A stretch of 64,000 bases of DNA, taken from a virus. A program made the translations under genes and the position numbers. Under the pieces are notes generated by a model. That model worked only from the letters and a program-made list of their open reading frames with translations. It was not told the origin of the DNA and did no database searches. Positions 23,055 through 31,938 of this stretch are shown here, one piece after another. The stretch lies in IMG/VR virus record IMGVR_UViG_3300020183_000055, positions 1 to 64,000 of that record. One strand, given 5' to 3'. Numbering within the stretch: position 1 is the stretch's first letter; each line of letters opens with the position of its first letter.

Positions 23055-24851
23055 TTAAGATCCACAGGCGATACAATCATCTGGGTTGTCCAAACTACAA
23101 CTTAAATCTTCTAAAGTTTGGTTGGCCAGAACTTGTAATTCTTCATTTGGGGTTTCCAAAGTCTTTTTGAAAACTTTGGGCTCTTCTTTTTTTGGTATTG
23201 TCTGATATTTAGAAACGTCTATCCCAAGTCCAGTCATGGCGTCTACAGCGGACTTAGTGCGAAGATAATACATGCCAGTTTTCAAACCCAATTTCCAAGA
23301 ATGGAAATGGGCGGCAGTTAATTTGGCAGCGTTAACACCTTCAATGAAAAGGTTGAGAGATTGGGATTGACAAATGAATCTACCTCTTTCTGCAGACATC
23401 TCAATAAGATCTTTCTGTTTGATTTCCCAAACCGTTTTGTAAACCTCCTTGATGTCATCGGGGATGTTTGGAATGTTTTGAACAGATCCTTTGTGGATGA
23501 TAATCAAATTTTTAACATCTTCATTCCAAAGACCCAAATTGATTAGATCTTTCACAAGATATTTGTTGATGATGATAAATTCTCCCGACAGGGTTCTTCT
23601 TGTATAAATATTGGAGGTAAAAGGTTCAAATGCTTCATTGTTTCCCATAATTTGAGCTGTGCTCGCGGTTGGCATGGGTGCCAGAAGCAAAGAATTTCTG
23701 GATCCGTGTTTCATCACAGATTTTCTCAATTTATCCCAGTCCCATCTACCAGAAAGTTCGGAATCTGTAACGTCCCAGAGGTTAAATTGGAATTTGCCTT
23801 GGCAAAGAGGAGATCCAGGAAAACTCTCATAATGACCTTCTTTCTTAGCCAAATCCACAGAAGCAGACATAGAAGCGAAGTAAATGGTTTCAAAAATTTC
23901 AGAGTTGATTTTTCTTGCCTCTGGAGATGTAAATGGCAATCCCATAATGGCAAAAAGATCAGCTAAACCCTGAATTCCAATGCCAATTGGGCGGTGTCTG
24001 AAATTCGAATTTTTAGTTTCTGGGGTTGGATAAAAATTAACATCAATTACCTTGTTCAAATTTAATGTTGTTTGGTAGGCAACATTGTAAAGCAATTCGT
24101 GATCTACCTCGCATTTTTTTCTGGCAATCTTGGAGGTTCTTGCGTCTGTAGATTTCAGAAACTTATTCACCGCGATCGAAGCCAAGTTACAAACTGCAGT
24201 TTCGTCTTTACTGGCATATTCTATAATTTCTGTGCACAAATTAGAAGATTTGATTGTACCTAAATTTTGTTGGTTGGATTTCCTGTTGGCCGCATCCTTA
24301 TACAAAATATATGGGGTTCCGGTTTCAATTTGTGAATCCAAAATCTTGCCCCACAAATCCCGGGCCTTAATTGTTTTTCTGGCCTTCCCAGCCTCTTCTG
24401 CTTCCAAATAAGCGGCATTGAATTCCTTTCCAAATTTTTCATGTAAATTGGGAACTTCGGATGGAGAAAACAAAGACCAGGTAGAATCCTCGTGAACCCT
24501 CTCCATAAATAAATCGGGAATCCACAAAGCCAAAAACAAATCTCTGGCTCTTCTTTCTTCTTTACCTGTATTTTTTCTTAAGTCCAGAAAATCTTCAACA
24601 TCAGCATGCCAAGGTTCTAGATAAATGGCGAAGCTTCCCTTTCTCTTTCCACCCCCATTGTGAACAATTGATACATTCGTAGAGTAATTAGGAATCTCAG
24701 AAATTCGCAGATCGTAAACTTTTCCTTCCCTACCTGATATTTTTTCTACTTTTGTTACCTTATTGAATTTCAATTTAGAGACAGAAAGTACAGATGATTC
24801 CTCATGGAGCTCTCCATCCTGTAGAGGGTGATGTAAAAAGATGTTTGCCAT
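23055..24851 (-). CDS. nrdA: Ribonucleotide reductase large subunit, C-terminal part with split intein C-fragment
   Basis: This 598-residue protein begins with about 65 residues of the C-terminal part of an intein (VYDLRISEIPNYSTNVS and IVHN, blocks F and G) and continues directly into the RNR large subunit at GGGKRKGSFAIYLEPWH, then the catalytic core with NLCTEII (active-site Cys), the radical-transfer region, and the C-terminal redox pair CIACGS. The N-terminal part is encoded by the preceding gene (24884-26071), 32 nt upstream. Together they make a complete class I reductase of the eukaryote-like subtype. The residue after the intein Asn is Gly rather than Cys, Ser or Thr, so normal protein splicing is in doubt. 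Confidence 0.93.
   Translation of the reverse strand: MANIFLHHPLQDGELHEESSVLSVSKLKFNKVTKVEKISGREGKVYDLRISEIPNYSTNVSIVHNGGGKRKGSFAIYLEPWHADVEDFLDLRKNTGKEERRARDLFLALWIPDLFMERVHEDSTWSLFSPSEVPNLHEKFGKEFNAAYLEAEEAGKARKTIKARDLWGKILDSQIETGTPYILYKDAANRKSNQQNLGTIKSSNLCTEIIEYASKDETAVCNLASIAVNKFLKSTDARTSKIARKKCEVDHELLYNVAYQTTLNLNKVIDVNFYPTPETKNSNFRHRPIGIGIQGLADLFAIMGLPFTSPEARKINSEIFETIYFASMSASVDLAKKEGHYESFPGSPLCQGKFQFNLWDVTDSELSGRWDWDKLRKSVMKHGSRNSLLLAPMPTASTAQIMGNNEAFEPFTSNIYTRRTLSGEFIIINKYLVKDLINLGLWNEDVKNLIIIHKGSVQNIPNIPDDIKEVYKTVWEIKQKDLIEMSAERGRFICQSQSLNLFIEGVNAAKLTAAHFHSWKLGLKTGMYYLRTKSAVDAMTGLGIDVSKYQTIPKKEEPKVFKKTLETPNEELQVLANQTLEDLSCSLDNPDDCIACGS
24657..24851 (-). other. Split intein C-fragment (about 65 aa)
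   Basis: Residues 1-65 of the C-terminal nrdA gene: block F (KVYDLRISEIPNYSTN) and block G ending in His-Asn, then the extein GGGKRK. Codons at the junction are CAC AAT GGG. This is longer than the 35-45 residues usual for natural split-intein C-fragments. Confidence 0.85.
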
Positions 24852-24883
24852 TTTATGAATTTTATTTTTACTTTGAAATAATT

Positions 24884-26071
24884 TTACATTTTTAGTAAAA
24901 TATCGCTATCCGTTAATTTTTTTGCCTCAATCCACTCTGCTTCTACAATTCCCATAGATAACTTTTCTTCTAAATTGTCAATAGATGATCCGTTTCTAAC
25001 AACTAAAAAAAGATGATCTTCTGTTACTATGTTTTCTCCATCTTCCGTTTGAACTGATATTAAATTTTTATCTCCAATGGGGTAATCCAAATTTTGAATT
25101 ACCTCGTGTTTATTACCATCTGAAGAGATAACAAAATCCCCAGGATATATTTCATCAATTCTAGAGAATCCGCCTTCCATTTTAATCAAAGTTTCACCAA
25201 CAAAACATTGGTCAACATACCTAGCGGTTTCATTATAAACTCTAAGCATAGGTATAATCCCATTTGATTTACCATTTGTTCCTCTGATGTAAGAATCTGT
25301 TGCTCTAACATTGTGAATTGCCAAACCAATTCCCCCGGCATGCTGAGAAATCAAGGCAACGTCGGAAAGAGTTTTGTAAATTCCGGGGATAGAATCTTCC
25401 GACATGGTTAACAAGAAACAGGAAGACAATTGAGGCTTTTTCGTTCCGGCGTTAAAAAGTGTCGGAGTTGCGTGAGTCATCATGTGATTTGAAAGCAACT
25501 CGTAGGTCTTAATCGTGTTTTTGATGTCATCCCCCCAAATTCCAACCGCTACTCTCATGTACATGTGTTGAGGGGTTTCTGCCGGTTTGCCGAGCATCTT
25601 GAGAAGGTAACTTTTCTCGAGTGTTTTAAAACCAAAATATTCGAAATTAAAATCCCGATCGTGAATAATGGCTGAATCCAAAGTGTCTTTATGTTCCATC
25701 ACCACCCGATAGGTTTCTTCGGAGATCAAACCAGATTCCAATCCGGTTTCGGGATCGATGTAGGAAAACAAATCCTGGATAGTTTCCGAGAATTTTTTCT
25801 TTGTAGATTTGTGCAATCTTGAAACCGCTATTCTAGAAGCCAAGATGGAGTAGTCTGGATGTCGTGGAATCAAAGAAGCAGCTGTTTCTGCTGCTAAATT
25901 ATCCAGTTCCCAAGTTGAAATTCCATCATAAATACCGGCAATAACTTTTTGTGCTATCTCCATAGCATCTACGAAGTCAGAATTTAATCCATAGGTTACC
26001 TTTCGAATCCGATTTGAGATTTTATCAAATCTGACTGCTTCTTTCGAACCATCTCTCTTTTTTACAAACAT
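24884..26071 (-). CDS. nrdA: Ribonucleotide reductase large subunit, N-terminal part with split intein N-fragment
   Basis: A 395-residue protein. Residues 1-288 are RNR large subunit: ATP-cone-like N-terminus ([20 protein letters not shown]), then the core up to ETARYVDQ, including PQLSSCFLL, which holds the first redox Cys. From C289 ([14 protein letters not shown]) to the stop, 107 residues form the N-terminal part of an intein with block A and block B (TEDH). The protein ends SDILLKM. The next gene downstream carries the rest. The two genes are in the same operon with NrdB and dUTPase, so both halves should be made together and could join in trans. Confidence 0.94.
   Translation of the reverse strand: MFVKKRDGSKEAVRFDKISNRIRKVTYGLNSDFVDAMEIAQKVIAGIYDGISTWELDNLAAETAASLIPRHPDYSILASRIAVSRLHKSTKKKFSETIQDLFSYIDPETGLESGLISEETYRVVMEHKDTLDSAIIHDRDFNFEYFGFKTLEKSYLLKMLGKPAETPQHMYMRVAVGIWGDDIKNTIKTYELLSNHMMTHATPTLFNAGTKKPQLSSCFLLTMSEDSIPGIYKTLSDVALISQHAGGIGLAIHNVRATDSYIRGTNGKSNGIIPMLRVYNETARYVDQCFVGETLIKMEGGFSRIDEIYPGDFVISSDGNKHEVIQNLDYPIGDKNLISVQTEDGENIVTEDHLFLVVRNGSSIDNLEEKLSMGIVEAEWIEAKKLTDSDILLKM
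24887..25207 (-). other. Split intein N-fragment (107 aa)
   Basis: Residues 289-395 of the N-terminal nrdA gene: Cys1 in CFVGETLI, a block A signature, the FVISSDGN region, and block B with TxxH (VTEDHLFLV). The last residues before the stop are SDILLKM. No homing endonuclease lies between the halves; the whole intein totals about 172 residues. Confidence 0.88.
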
Positions 26072-26086
26072 TTTTATGAATTTTTT

Positions 26087-27070
26087 TTAGAAATCTACAT
26101 CCAAATCAAAAGCATCGGATGATGCATTGAGAACTCCCGCCTTCTGATATTCAGCCACTCTTTTTTCAAAGAAGTTGGTTTTACCCTGTAAAGAAATGTT
26201 GGTCATGAAGTCAAATGGATTTTCCGACCCATATACCTTCGAACATCCCAAAGAAACCAAAAGTCTATCTGTTACAAATTCCAGGTATTGACTCATAAGA
26301 TCAGAGTTCATTCCAATCAGTCTCACCGGAAGAGATTCTAAAATAAATTCTTTTTCGATGGCCAAGGCGCTGACAATAATTTCCTTGATTCTCTCTTCCG
26401 AAACTTTGTTTGAAAGATATTTATTGTGAAGAAGAACAGCGAAGTCACAGTGCAGTCCCTCGTCCCGTGAAATTAGTTCATTGGAAAAAGAAAGACCTGG
26501 CATCAGACCTCTTTTCTTCAACCAAAAGATTGAACAGAAAGATCCAGAAAAGAAAATTCCTTCTACTGCAGCAAAAGCAATCAATCTCTCTTGAAAATGC
26601 GGCGAGTTAATCCATTTCAGCGCCCAATCTGCTTTTTTCTTCACGGCAGGAATAGTTTCAATGGCGTGAAATAGACGGTGCTTTTCCTGGGGGTCAGAAA
26701 TATAGGTATCAATCAACAAAGAATAGGTTTCAGAGTGAATGTTTTCCATCATGATTTGAAACCCGTAGAAAAATTTTGCTTCCGTGTATTGAACTTCTCT
26801 GACAAAGTTCTCTGCCAAATTTTCATTCACGATTCCATCCGAAGCTGCGAAGAAGGCCAAAACGTGTTTGATGAAATGTTTTTCATCCTCGTTCAATTCG
26901 TTTCTCCAATGATCCAGATCTGAAGAAAGATCAATTTCTTCGGCAGTCCAAATGCATGCCATTTGATTCTTATACTGAGACCAAAGTTCATCGTGTTGAA
27001 TTGGGAAAATGACAAATCGATCTGGATTTTCTTGTAGGATCGGTTCTGGTAACGAATATTCTTCCATCAT
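26087..27070 (-). CDS. nrdB: Ribonucleotide reductase small subunit
   Basis: A 327-residue class I beta subunit that would house the di-metal site and tyrosyl radical and pass it to NrdA. Motifs: [13 protein letters not shown] (first Asp and Glu ligands), [15 protein letters not shown] (Glu, His ligands and the radical Tyr), and the second metal-ligand half in [10 protein letters not shown] and [11 protein letters not shown]. The C-terminus (AFDLDVDF) is the tail that docks in NrdA, with the aromatic end as in eukaryotic R2. It lies 15 nt upstream of the N-terminal nrdA gene, so the order is nrdB, nrdA-N, nrdA-C. Two adjacent Met codons are possible starts; the first is used. Confidence 0.95.
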   Translation of the reverse strand: MMEEYSLPEPILQENPDRFVIFPIQHDELWSQYKNQMACIWTAEEIDLSSDLDHWRNELNEDEKHFIKHVLAFFAASDGIVNENLAENFVREVQYTEAKFFYGFQIMMENIHSETYSLLIDTYISDPQEKHRLFHAIETIPAVKKKADWALKWINSPHFQERLIAFAAVEGIFFSGSFCSIFWLKKRGLMPGLSFSNELISRDEGLHCDFAVLLHNKYLSNKVSEERIKEIIVSALAIEKEFILESLPVRLIGMNSDLMSQYLEFVTDRLLVSLGCSKVYGSENPFDFMTNISLQGKTNFFEKRVAEYQKAGVLNASSDAFDLDVDF

Positions 27071-27113
27071 AGGGTTTCTATTTATTTTTATGTTTTGAGT
27101 AAGATTTAGTAAA

Positions 27114-27602
27114 TTAATATCCGCCTGGTCTATTTTGTCTCTCTACGTTATGCTTATTCTTAGCAACATAGTAGTTAGTAATCATTTCAGGGGTTAATCC
27201 AATTGCAATGGCTTCATTCATTATGAAATGTAACTTGTCTATCCATTCATATCTAAGTTCTTTCAATTCCTCTTCAGTTAAATCCGAAAGGGATCTTGCC
27301 ATTGCTTCTTTGTGTTTTGATTTCCAAGGCTTCCAACAGGAAGGATAAGTGTGGATTCCGGTAAGAGCATTTTGCATTTCCCTGTCCTCGTCTCGGATTG
27401 CTTCCTCGTTCCAATCAATAAATTCTTTTAACTTTCCAATTGAAGACCGGATCTCTTCAAAGTTGTATCCATATACTTCTTCTTGGATCGATTTCTGCAT
27501 GTTATAGATTAGTTCTAAAGCATCATTTCCTTTTTCTCTTAAATCTTGATAGTCGTTATTGACATCAATCTGTGCACATTGTTGAAAATTCTTATTCTCC
27601 AT
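27114..27602 (-). CDS. dUTPase, dimeric all-alpha type
   Basis: A 162-residue protein of the all-alpha NTP pyrophosphatase superfamily (dUTPase_2-like). The visible hallmarks are acidic metal-binding helices ([10 protein letters not shown] and the [19 protein letters not shown] segment with E, D and N) and the C-terminal [18 protein letters not shown] motif found in dimeric dUTPases. It would hydrolyse dUTP to dUMP, keeping uracil out of phage DNA and feeding dTMP synthesis, consistent with its position directly upstream of nrdB. A GATATATA element lies about 115 nt upstream. Confidence 0.88.
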   Translation of the reverse strand: MENKNFQQCAQIDVNNDYQDLREKGNDALELIYNMQKSIQEEVYGYNFEEIRSSIGKLKEFIDWNEEAIRDEDREMQNALTGIHTYPSCWKPWKSKHKEAMARSLSDLTEEELKELRYEWIDKLHFIMNEAIAIGLTPEMITNYYVAKNKHNVERQNRPGGY

Positions 27603-27716
27603 TTTTCTTTTAAATTTTTCTGTATTCGGTGTTATAATTACTTCTAATTTGATAGTACATCTTTCCCACTAGACAGGTTTGCAATCAAATAAATCATTCT
27701 TTTTCCCATTGGATTT

Positions 27717-27724
27717 TATATATC
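27717..27724 (-). promoter_or_regulatory. GATATATA element upstream of dUTPase
   Basis: On the minus strand CTTGATATATAAAATCC lies in the 160-nt gap between the polymerase fragment and dUTPase, 114 nt before the dUTPase ATG. It may serve the dUTPase-nrdB-nrdA operon; the distance is larger than for other copies. I see no gene in the rest of the gap. Confidence 0.35.
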
Positions 27725-27762
27725 AAGCCCGACCTAGAAACTTGGGGTCTGATGTGGAATTC

Positions 27763-29166
27763 TTACGTTAATTTTTTTAATTGTTTCTCCAACTGGTCGA
27801 TTTCTATTTGAAGTTTTAACATCTTATCCTTGGCCTGTCTTCTTTTGGCATACAGGTCCTTAATGATCGACTTCAAAATCGGATCTTCATCGTCTCCTCC
27901 AAACACAGCTCCGGAGGAAGTTTTGATCCAACTTTCTTTTGTGTCCAATAAATTTTTACCTTTATAAACCTCGGGCGAGATTCCCCACTGCACGATCGTG
28001 TTGGGGTACAGAGAAGCGAAGTCATAACATGCTACCCATTCGTGCAATCCAACAATTGGATCTTTGACATATGCACCAGCAAATTTGACGTGATTTTCAT
28101 CCTTTCTTGTTTGCACAAAAACCTGTTTTCGATCAAGAAATTTTCTCATCATCATCACCTCGGTAGACCAAACTGGGGACAAAGCCCTATTGATCTCAAC
28201 CCCGTTTAAATTCGCTATTTTAAAGAAGGTCAACATCGTCTTTAATTTCTTGTCGATGTAATGAACCAGTGCACAGTCAATTGCGTTGTAAAAAATGAAT
28301 TTGGTGAAATCCGATTGGTAAAGGGTTCGGAGTGTTCCCTCATAATGGATTTTTTTCAATCCGGTTGCTTTTTCTGCAACATAATCCAAACGATTGCTTT
28401 CTTTGATTTTTATTACCCTATCCCACTTCTTGTAAATTTCAAGATAGTCAACCATGAGAATGTGGGCTGGAAGTTGATTTTGACCAATCAAATAACCACT
28501 CGGAGAAATGATCTTAGGATCTATCCCAAGCCTCTTCGCCCGATTGATAAGATAAGGCCAGTCATAACCAAACCAGTTCCAACCTGTGATGACTGACATT
28601 TTGGATGCTATATCCTTGAAGAAGGTGTAAAGCATGTCGTATTCAGACTCAAACTTTTTGTACTTAAAGTCCCAGGTGTCTCCTGTTTGTTGTAAATACT
28701 CGTTGACCTGTTGGTAGATCAATCCTTGTTGTTCGGCGTCCAAATCATCCAGCCCCAGGACAATCAATTTGCATTTATCTGTGGCTATCCCGATGGACAA
28801 AATTTTATTTTTTGCCTTCTCTGTATCCAAAGAATCTTTCATCTCGTCGGTCATTTCGACCTCAATATCCACAAAGAATTTTTTGGGTGTTTGGAATTCC
28901 CAGAGAGGCTTGGTTAGTTCTGGATCTGCCTCTTCGAGCAATTGTAAAATTCGATATTTGTCGTACTTCGTATTTTTGTGCTTTTTGATTGAGGATCCTT
29001 CCCAATTTTTCCAAGTTTTATCCCGGTCCCTATCACTGTGCGAACAAATTTGCCATACAAATCTTTCCTCTGGTGGAATTGGAACGTTAATGAATTTGAT
29101 TCCACCTTCTTCTGTAAAGGTCGAAATTTTAAGTTCTTCACCTTTATTTTCAATATCTACTATCAT
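27763..29166 (-). CDS. DNA polymerase family B, N-terminal half (split gp43)
   Basis: A 467-residue protein equal to the front half of a T4-type DNA polymerase. The 3'-5' exonuclease motifs are present: ExoI FFVDIEVE, ExoII GWNWFGYDWPYLI, ExoIII FYNAIDCALVHY. The palm motif A, DFASLYPNTIVQWGI, follows near residue 390. The protein ends within the fingers, in the coiled helix LQIEIDQLEKQLKKLT and a clean TAA. Motifs B (KxxxNSxYG) and C (YxDTD) are absent from it and from the rest of the window. Split gp43 genes occur in some T4-like phages, where both halves assemble; the partner must lie outside this window. No intein sequence is visible at the end. Confidence 0.92.
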   Translation of the reverse strand: MIVDIENKGEELKISTFTEEGGIKFINVPIPPEERFVWQICSHSDRDRDKTWKNWEGSSIKKHKNTKYDKYRILQLLEEADPELTKPLWEFQTPKKFFVDIEVEMTDEMKDSLDTEKAKNKILSIGIATDKCKLIVLGLDDLDAEQQGLIYQQVNEYLQQTGDTWDFKYKKFESEYDMLYTFFKDIASKMSVITGWNWFGYDWPYLINRAKRLGIDPKIISPSGYLIGQNQLPAHILMVDYLEIYKKWDRVIKIKESNRLDYVAEKATGLKKIHYEGTLRTLYQSDFTKFIFYNAIDCALVHYIDKKLKTMLTFFKIANLNGVEINRALSPVWSTEVMMMRKFLDRKQVFVQTRKDENHVKFAGAYVKDPIVGLHEWVACYDFASLYPNTIVQWGISPEVYKGKNLLDTKESWIKTSSGAVFGGDDEDPILKSIIKDLYAKRRQAKDKMLKLQIEIDQLEKQLKKLT

Positions 29167-29183
29167 AAATGAAATCCTGAATG

Positions 29184-29191
29184 GATATATA
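29184..29191 (+). promoter_or_regulatory. GATATATA element between divergent genes
   Basis: GGATATATACACTTATG on the plus strand places the element 5 nt before the ATG of the small plus gene. It lies between divergent genes, 17 nt from the polymerase start on the other strand. Confidence 0.4.
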
Positions 29192-29196
29192 CACTT

Positions 29197-29523
29197 ATGT
29201 TGGACAATCTTAAAAGTTTCGGAAATTTCGTTTCAGAAAACTGGAGCGCCTTCGCTCCAGGTAGCGTGGCAGTACCCGGGGAATGGTACAAAGACAATGT
29301 AAATTCTAGAAATTACCGCCCCGCCTACACACAAATGCCCAGGGTTGTAGACGATCTTTACAACACCACTGATTTATACTCTTACCTTGATGAATTGGCG
29401 GAGGAAGAAGAATTCCAAAAGGTACTCGCCAAAGATCACAAGAATTCGAAGAAAATTTTAAAGTACGTCAAACAGAGAATTCACGAGACACTTTCAGGGA
29501 ACGCCAAAACGGAATCCAAATAG
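29197..29523 (+). CDS. Small hypothetical protein, head-targeting-like N-terminus
   Basis: A 108-residue protein starting MLDNLKSFGNFVSENWSAFA, a good match to the shared motif with a possible cut at VSE/N. The central region is rich in Asn, Tyr and Pro (NYRPAYTQMPRVVDDLYN), then acidic and basic helices. It is a lone plus-strand gene, divergent from the polymerase half-gene and convergent with the glycosylase gene, with which it overlaps by 43 nt at the 3' end. Function unknown; possibly an internal head protein. Confidence 0.65.
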   Translation: MLDNLKSFGNFVSENWSAFAPGSVAVPGEWYKDNVNSRNYRPAYTQMPRVVDDLYNTTDLYSYLDELAEEEEFQKVLAKDHKNSKKILKYVKQRIHETLSGNAKTESK

Positions 29524-29882
29524 GCCTGAAGCTTTTTGTCTGTCACCTGGATGCTGAGATTTTTATCAACAAAAATTTTCCAAGAATCTGACGCATATCT
29601 GCCAACACCAGGAAGTTCCAAAACCGAATCAAATCCTTCCACCCATTTTTTACTCATGTTCACGATCCTCTGACTTTTAACAGAAGAAAATCCGGTGCTT
29701 AGAATAATTTCTGAGATTTTCTCTGGCTCCATTTGTGAAGCAGAAATGGGATCGGGTATTAAAATAAATAAAGGATCTAAAATTTTTCTTACCTGCTGGT
29801 TGGTTGTTTGATTTAGAAGAATACAACAAACCATCATTTTCCACGGATTATAAAGATAATCTTCTTGGATCAGTCTTTCCAT
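29481..29882 (-). CDS. HhH-GPD DNA glycosylase, MBD4-like
   Basis: A 133-residue base-excision repair enzyme. It shows the helix-hairpin-helix LPGVGRYASDSWKIF and a downstream catalytic Asp in QVTDKKLQAYL, as in MBD4-type thymine/uracil glycosylases, and the N-terminal block NPWKMMVCCILLNQTTNQQV matches the same family. It is short because the N-terminal helices of larger relatives are missing. It would remove U or T from mispairs, matching the dUTPase in the same region. The last 43 nt overlap, on the opposite strand, the small gene at 29197. Confidence 0.82.
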   Translation of the reverse strand: MERLIQEDYLYNPWKMMVCCILLNQTTNQQVRKILDPLFILIPDPISASQMEPEKISEIILSTGFSSVKSQRIVNMSKKWVEGFDSVLELPGVGRYASDSWKIFVDKNLSIQVTDKKLQAYLDSVLAFPESVS

Positions 29883-29888
29883 TTGCCT

Positions 29889-29926
29889 AAAAATAAAAAA
29901 GCCCGTTCAAATTCGAACGAGCTTTT
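29889..29926 (-). terminator. Rho-independent terminator after hsp20
   Basis: AAAAGC and GCTTTT (29897-29902, 29921-29926) pair, with CGTTC/GAACG above them, one mismatch between and a 6-nt loop; the minus strand then has a T-rich run. It follows the Hsp20 stop at 29950. Confidence 0.75.
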
Positions 29927-29949
29927 GTGAAATTGCCGAATATTTAGGG

Positions 29950-30306
29950 TTAGAGGACCGCGATTTTCTTTGAGATAGCCTGCTTTTTCTTCGGGATTCT
30001 TAGAGAAAGAATGCCGTTTTCTAATTTGGCCTCCATTTTAGACCCATCCACATTCTCCGGCAATTTGTATTTTTTAGAAAATCCGTTGGACCATTTATTG
30101 GTTTCGGATTTCGCCTCCACCAGAAGTACGTTATCAGTTACTTCCAATGAGATTTCTTTTTGGGCGAATCCTGGAACTTTAAATTCGGCTTCCAAAGAAT
30201 TTTCTTGTTCGTTGACCTGGTAATCTACAGAATCAACTAAACCGAGATCGTTGGATAAGATTCTATCCATCATCTCAAGAGGGTGATAAAAACGGTATTT
30301 GTTCAT
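29950..30306 (-). CDS. Small heat-shock protein, Hsp20 family
   Basis: A 118-residue alpha-crystallin-domain chaperone: a short N-terminal region (YHPLEMMDRIL), then the beta-sandwich with SLEVTDNVLLVEAKSE and the conserved LPENVDGSKMEAKLENGILS block, ending in the I-x-V-like tail KKIAVL. These oligomerise and hold unfolding proteins. T4-like cyanophages carry similar genes. A terminator lies immediately downstream. The upstream 230 nt (30307-30537) contain no gene; only the next terminator and A/T-rich sequence are seen. Confidence 0.92.
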   Translation of the reverse strand: MNKYRFYHPLEMMDRILSNDLGLVDSVDYQVNEQENSLEAEFKVPGFAQKEISLEVTDNVLLVEAKSETNKWSNGFSKKYKLPENVDGSKMEAKLENGILSLRIPKKKQAISKKIAVL

Positions 30307-30483
30307 AAATGTTATTTTTTAACATTTAATAATCGAATTTTGTTCCAAAATTTATTCCACATTAATTTTCGACAATTTGTCTTATTTTTTAAAAAAAAGG
30401 TGACAATTTGTCAAGACATTAATAAAAGGGAATTCTATGCAGGACAGATAAATTCAACAATTTTGTCGAAGTCTTAGTACCAA

Positions 30484-30516
30484 CAAAAAAAACCAGACCT
30501 AACGATCTGGTTTTTG
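30484..30516 (-). terminator. Rho-independent terminator
   Basis: AACCAGA (30491-30497) pairs with TCTGGTT (30506-30512) around an 8-nt loop, and both flanks are A- or T-rich, so it could act in both directions. It directly follows the stop of the gene at 30538-31923. Confidence 0.75.
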
Positions 30517-30537
30517 AAATAAGTGAAAGTTTGATTT

Positions 30538-31923
30538 TTACAATCTCCAATCCAAGTCATCAGATAATAAAGAAAACTCAAGTTCTCCAAATTCTATTAA
30601 ATGACGATTTTCGTTTAAGAATTCTGAACCATAGACTTCATACATAGTAGATTCAAAGAATTTCTTTCCTTTTTCATACATAGATGATAGCCAGCTAACA
30701 GCCCCGCTGTAAGCTCTTTCTGTTGCTGCAACAACGCTTTTTCCAAAATTCTTAACCCCTTGAATAGCCCCTTGCAAAGCTTTCTTTGTAACATCAACAG
30801 CATATTGAAAACCTGCTTTTAGTGTCTCCTTCACCTTTGTGATTCCATCACCAATTGCTTTAACTGCGTTTACTACAAAAGTTTTTACTTCTTTTGCAGC
30901 TGAGATTACACCTTTGACGGCTGCATCAAACGTGTTAGCTGCTGCTTGGAAAATTGTTAATGCAACACCAGCGAGTGTATAAGCAACGGCTTGGGCTCCT
31001 TGTATAAAGCCATATACAATTTTGAGAGATGCTTTACCAAGAAGTGTAACAGCATCACATACACCTTTCCAAATTTCTGTAGATGCATCTTTGAGGCCCT
31101 CCCAAGCTTTTTCTCCCACGCTAGCAATCCATTTTCCGAATTCCATAAGTCCCTGAACTGCTACACCTGCAACATAAGCAGCTCCACCCAATACCATTTT
31201 AGAAATAGCAGTGATTCCGGATATCATAGCATTAGCTGTTTCTAAAGTAACTAGAACAATAGCGGCTCCAGTCCAAATAATTGCCTTGCCAGCATATTTA
31301 ACCCCCTCAAGTAACAATTTTAATCCTTCTGCCATACCACTTTCTCTTGCTGCTTGTACTTTTTCTTGAGCACCTTTTTTTGGTATTAAAATTATTTTTT
31401 TATTATTTCCGGATTTATCCGTATTAACGATGTAAACTTCGTAAAGAGCTAACAATTCCGGAGGCATTTTTGCCCTTAAATCTTCTAACAATTTATTTAT
31501 TTCACTTTGTTTTTCAGTGGGAACTTTCAAAACATCAACCATTTTTTGCAAAGTTTGGACACCAACTTTTCCATCTACAGTGAGTTTATTATTTTTTTGA
31601 AAATCTTTAACGGCTTTTATTGTTTTTGGCCCAAAATCCCCATCTACATCTTTACCTTCAAATCCAAGTATTCCTTGAAGCCATTTAACCCTGTCTCCTT
31701 TTTCTCCCGGTTTAATTGAACCGTATGCACTAATACCTGTCCCACTTTCTTTAATTGCTTTAGGATCGAGCTCTGCCATTACATCAGCTATTTGTTCAGA
31801 ACTAACCGCTAGATCATCAAGCCCTATGTCTATTTTACTTCCAGAAGATTCAGATTCTTTAATATAAAATTCAGATTCATATATCGAAGAAAATTGGTCG
31901 AAGTTTAAAATTTTGTTTTTCAT
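30538..31923 (-). CDS. Peptidoglycan-binding protein with hydrophobic helices and head-targeting-like N-terminus
   Basis: A 461-residue protein in four parts: an N-terminal motif MKNKILNFDQFSSIYESEF (possible cut IYE/S); a peptidoglycan-binding_1 domain at about 71-131 (GEKGDRVKWLQGILGF, VDGDFGPKTIKAVKDFQ, VDGKVGVQTL); a long run (about 200-410) of Ala/Gly/Val-rich amphipathic or membrane-like helices; and an acidic C-terminus. The combination suits a head-packaged pilot protein that crosses or permeabilises the cell envelope during DNA entry, but a tail or lysis role is possible. No catalytic residues are visible. GATATATA lies 15 nt upstream and a hairpin terminator downstream. Confidence 0.8.
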   Translation of the reverse strand: MKNKILNFDQFSSIYESEFYIKESESSGSKIDIGLDDLAVSSEQIADVMAELDPKAIKESGTGISAYGSIKPGEKGDRVKWLQGILGFEGKDVDGDFGPKTIKAVKDFQKNNKLTVDGKVGVQTLQKMVDVLKVPTEKQSEINKLLEDLRAKMPPELLALYEVYIVNTDKSGNNKKIILIPKKGAQEKVQAARESGMAEGLKLLLEGVKYAGKAIIWTGAAIVLVTLETANAMISGITAISKMVLGGAAYVAGVAVQGLMEFGKWIASVGEKAWEGLKDASTEIWKGVCDAVTLLGKASLKIVYGFIQGAQAVAYTLAGVALTIFQAAANTFDAAVKGVISAAKEVKTFVVNAVKAIGDGITKVKETLKAGFQYAVDVTKKALQGAIQGVKNFGKSVVAATERAYSGAVSWLSSMYEKGKKFFESTMYEVYGSEFLNENRHLIEFGELEFSLLSDDLDWRL

Positions 31924-31938
31924 CTGTGGGTTTTTTTA

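Noticed and set aside
23055-26071. Frameshift or sequencing error as cause of the two nrdA genes
   Set aside because: Both halves carry intein blocks at the break, with precise extein borders, so a split intein explains it better.
27603-27762. Possible hidden C-terminal fragment of the polymerase or a hairpin terminator in the gap
   Set aside because: No open frame with motif B or C; the only hairpin (GACC/GGTC) is too weak.
30283-30477. 64-residue plus-strand frame upstream of hsp20
   Set aside because: Basic, Phe-rich composition typical of random AT-rich DNA; overlaps the hsp20 5' end and has no family.
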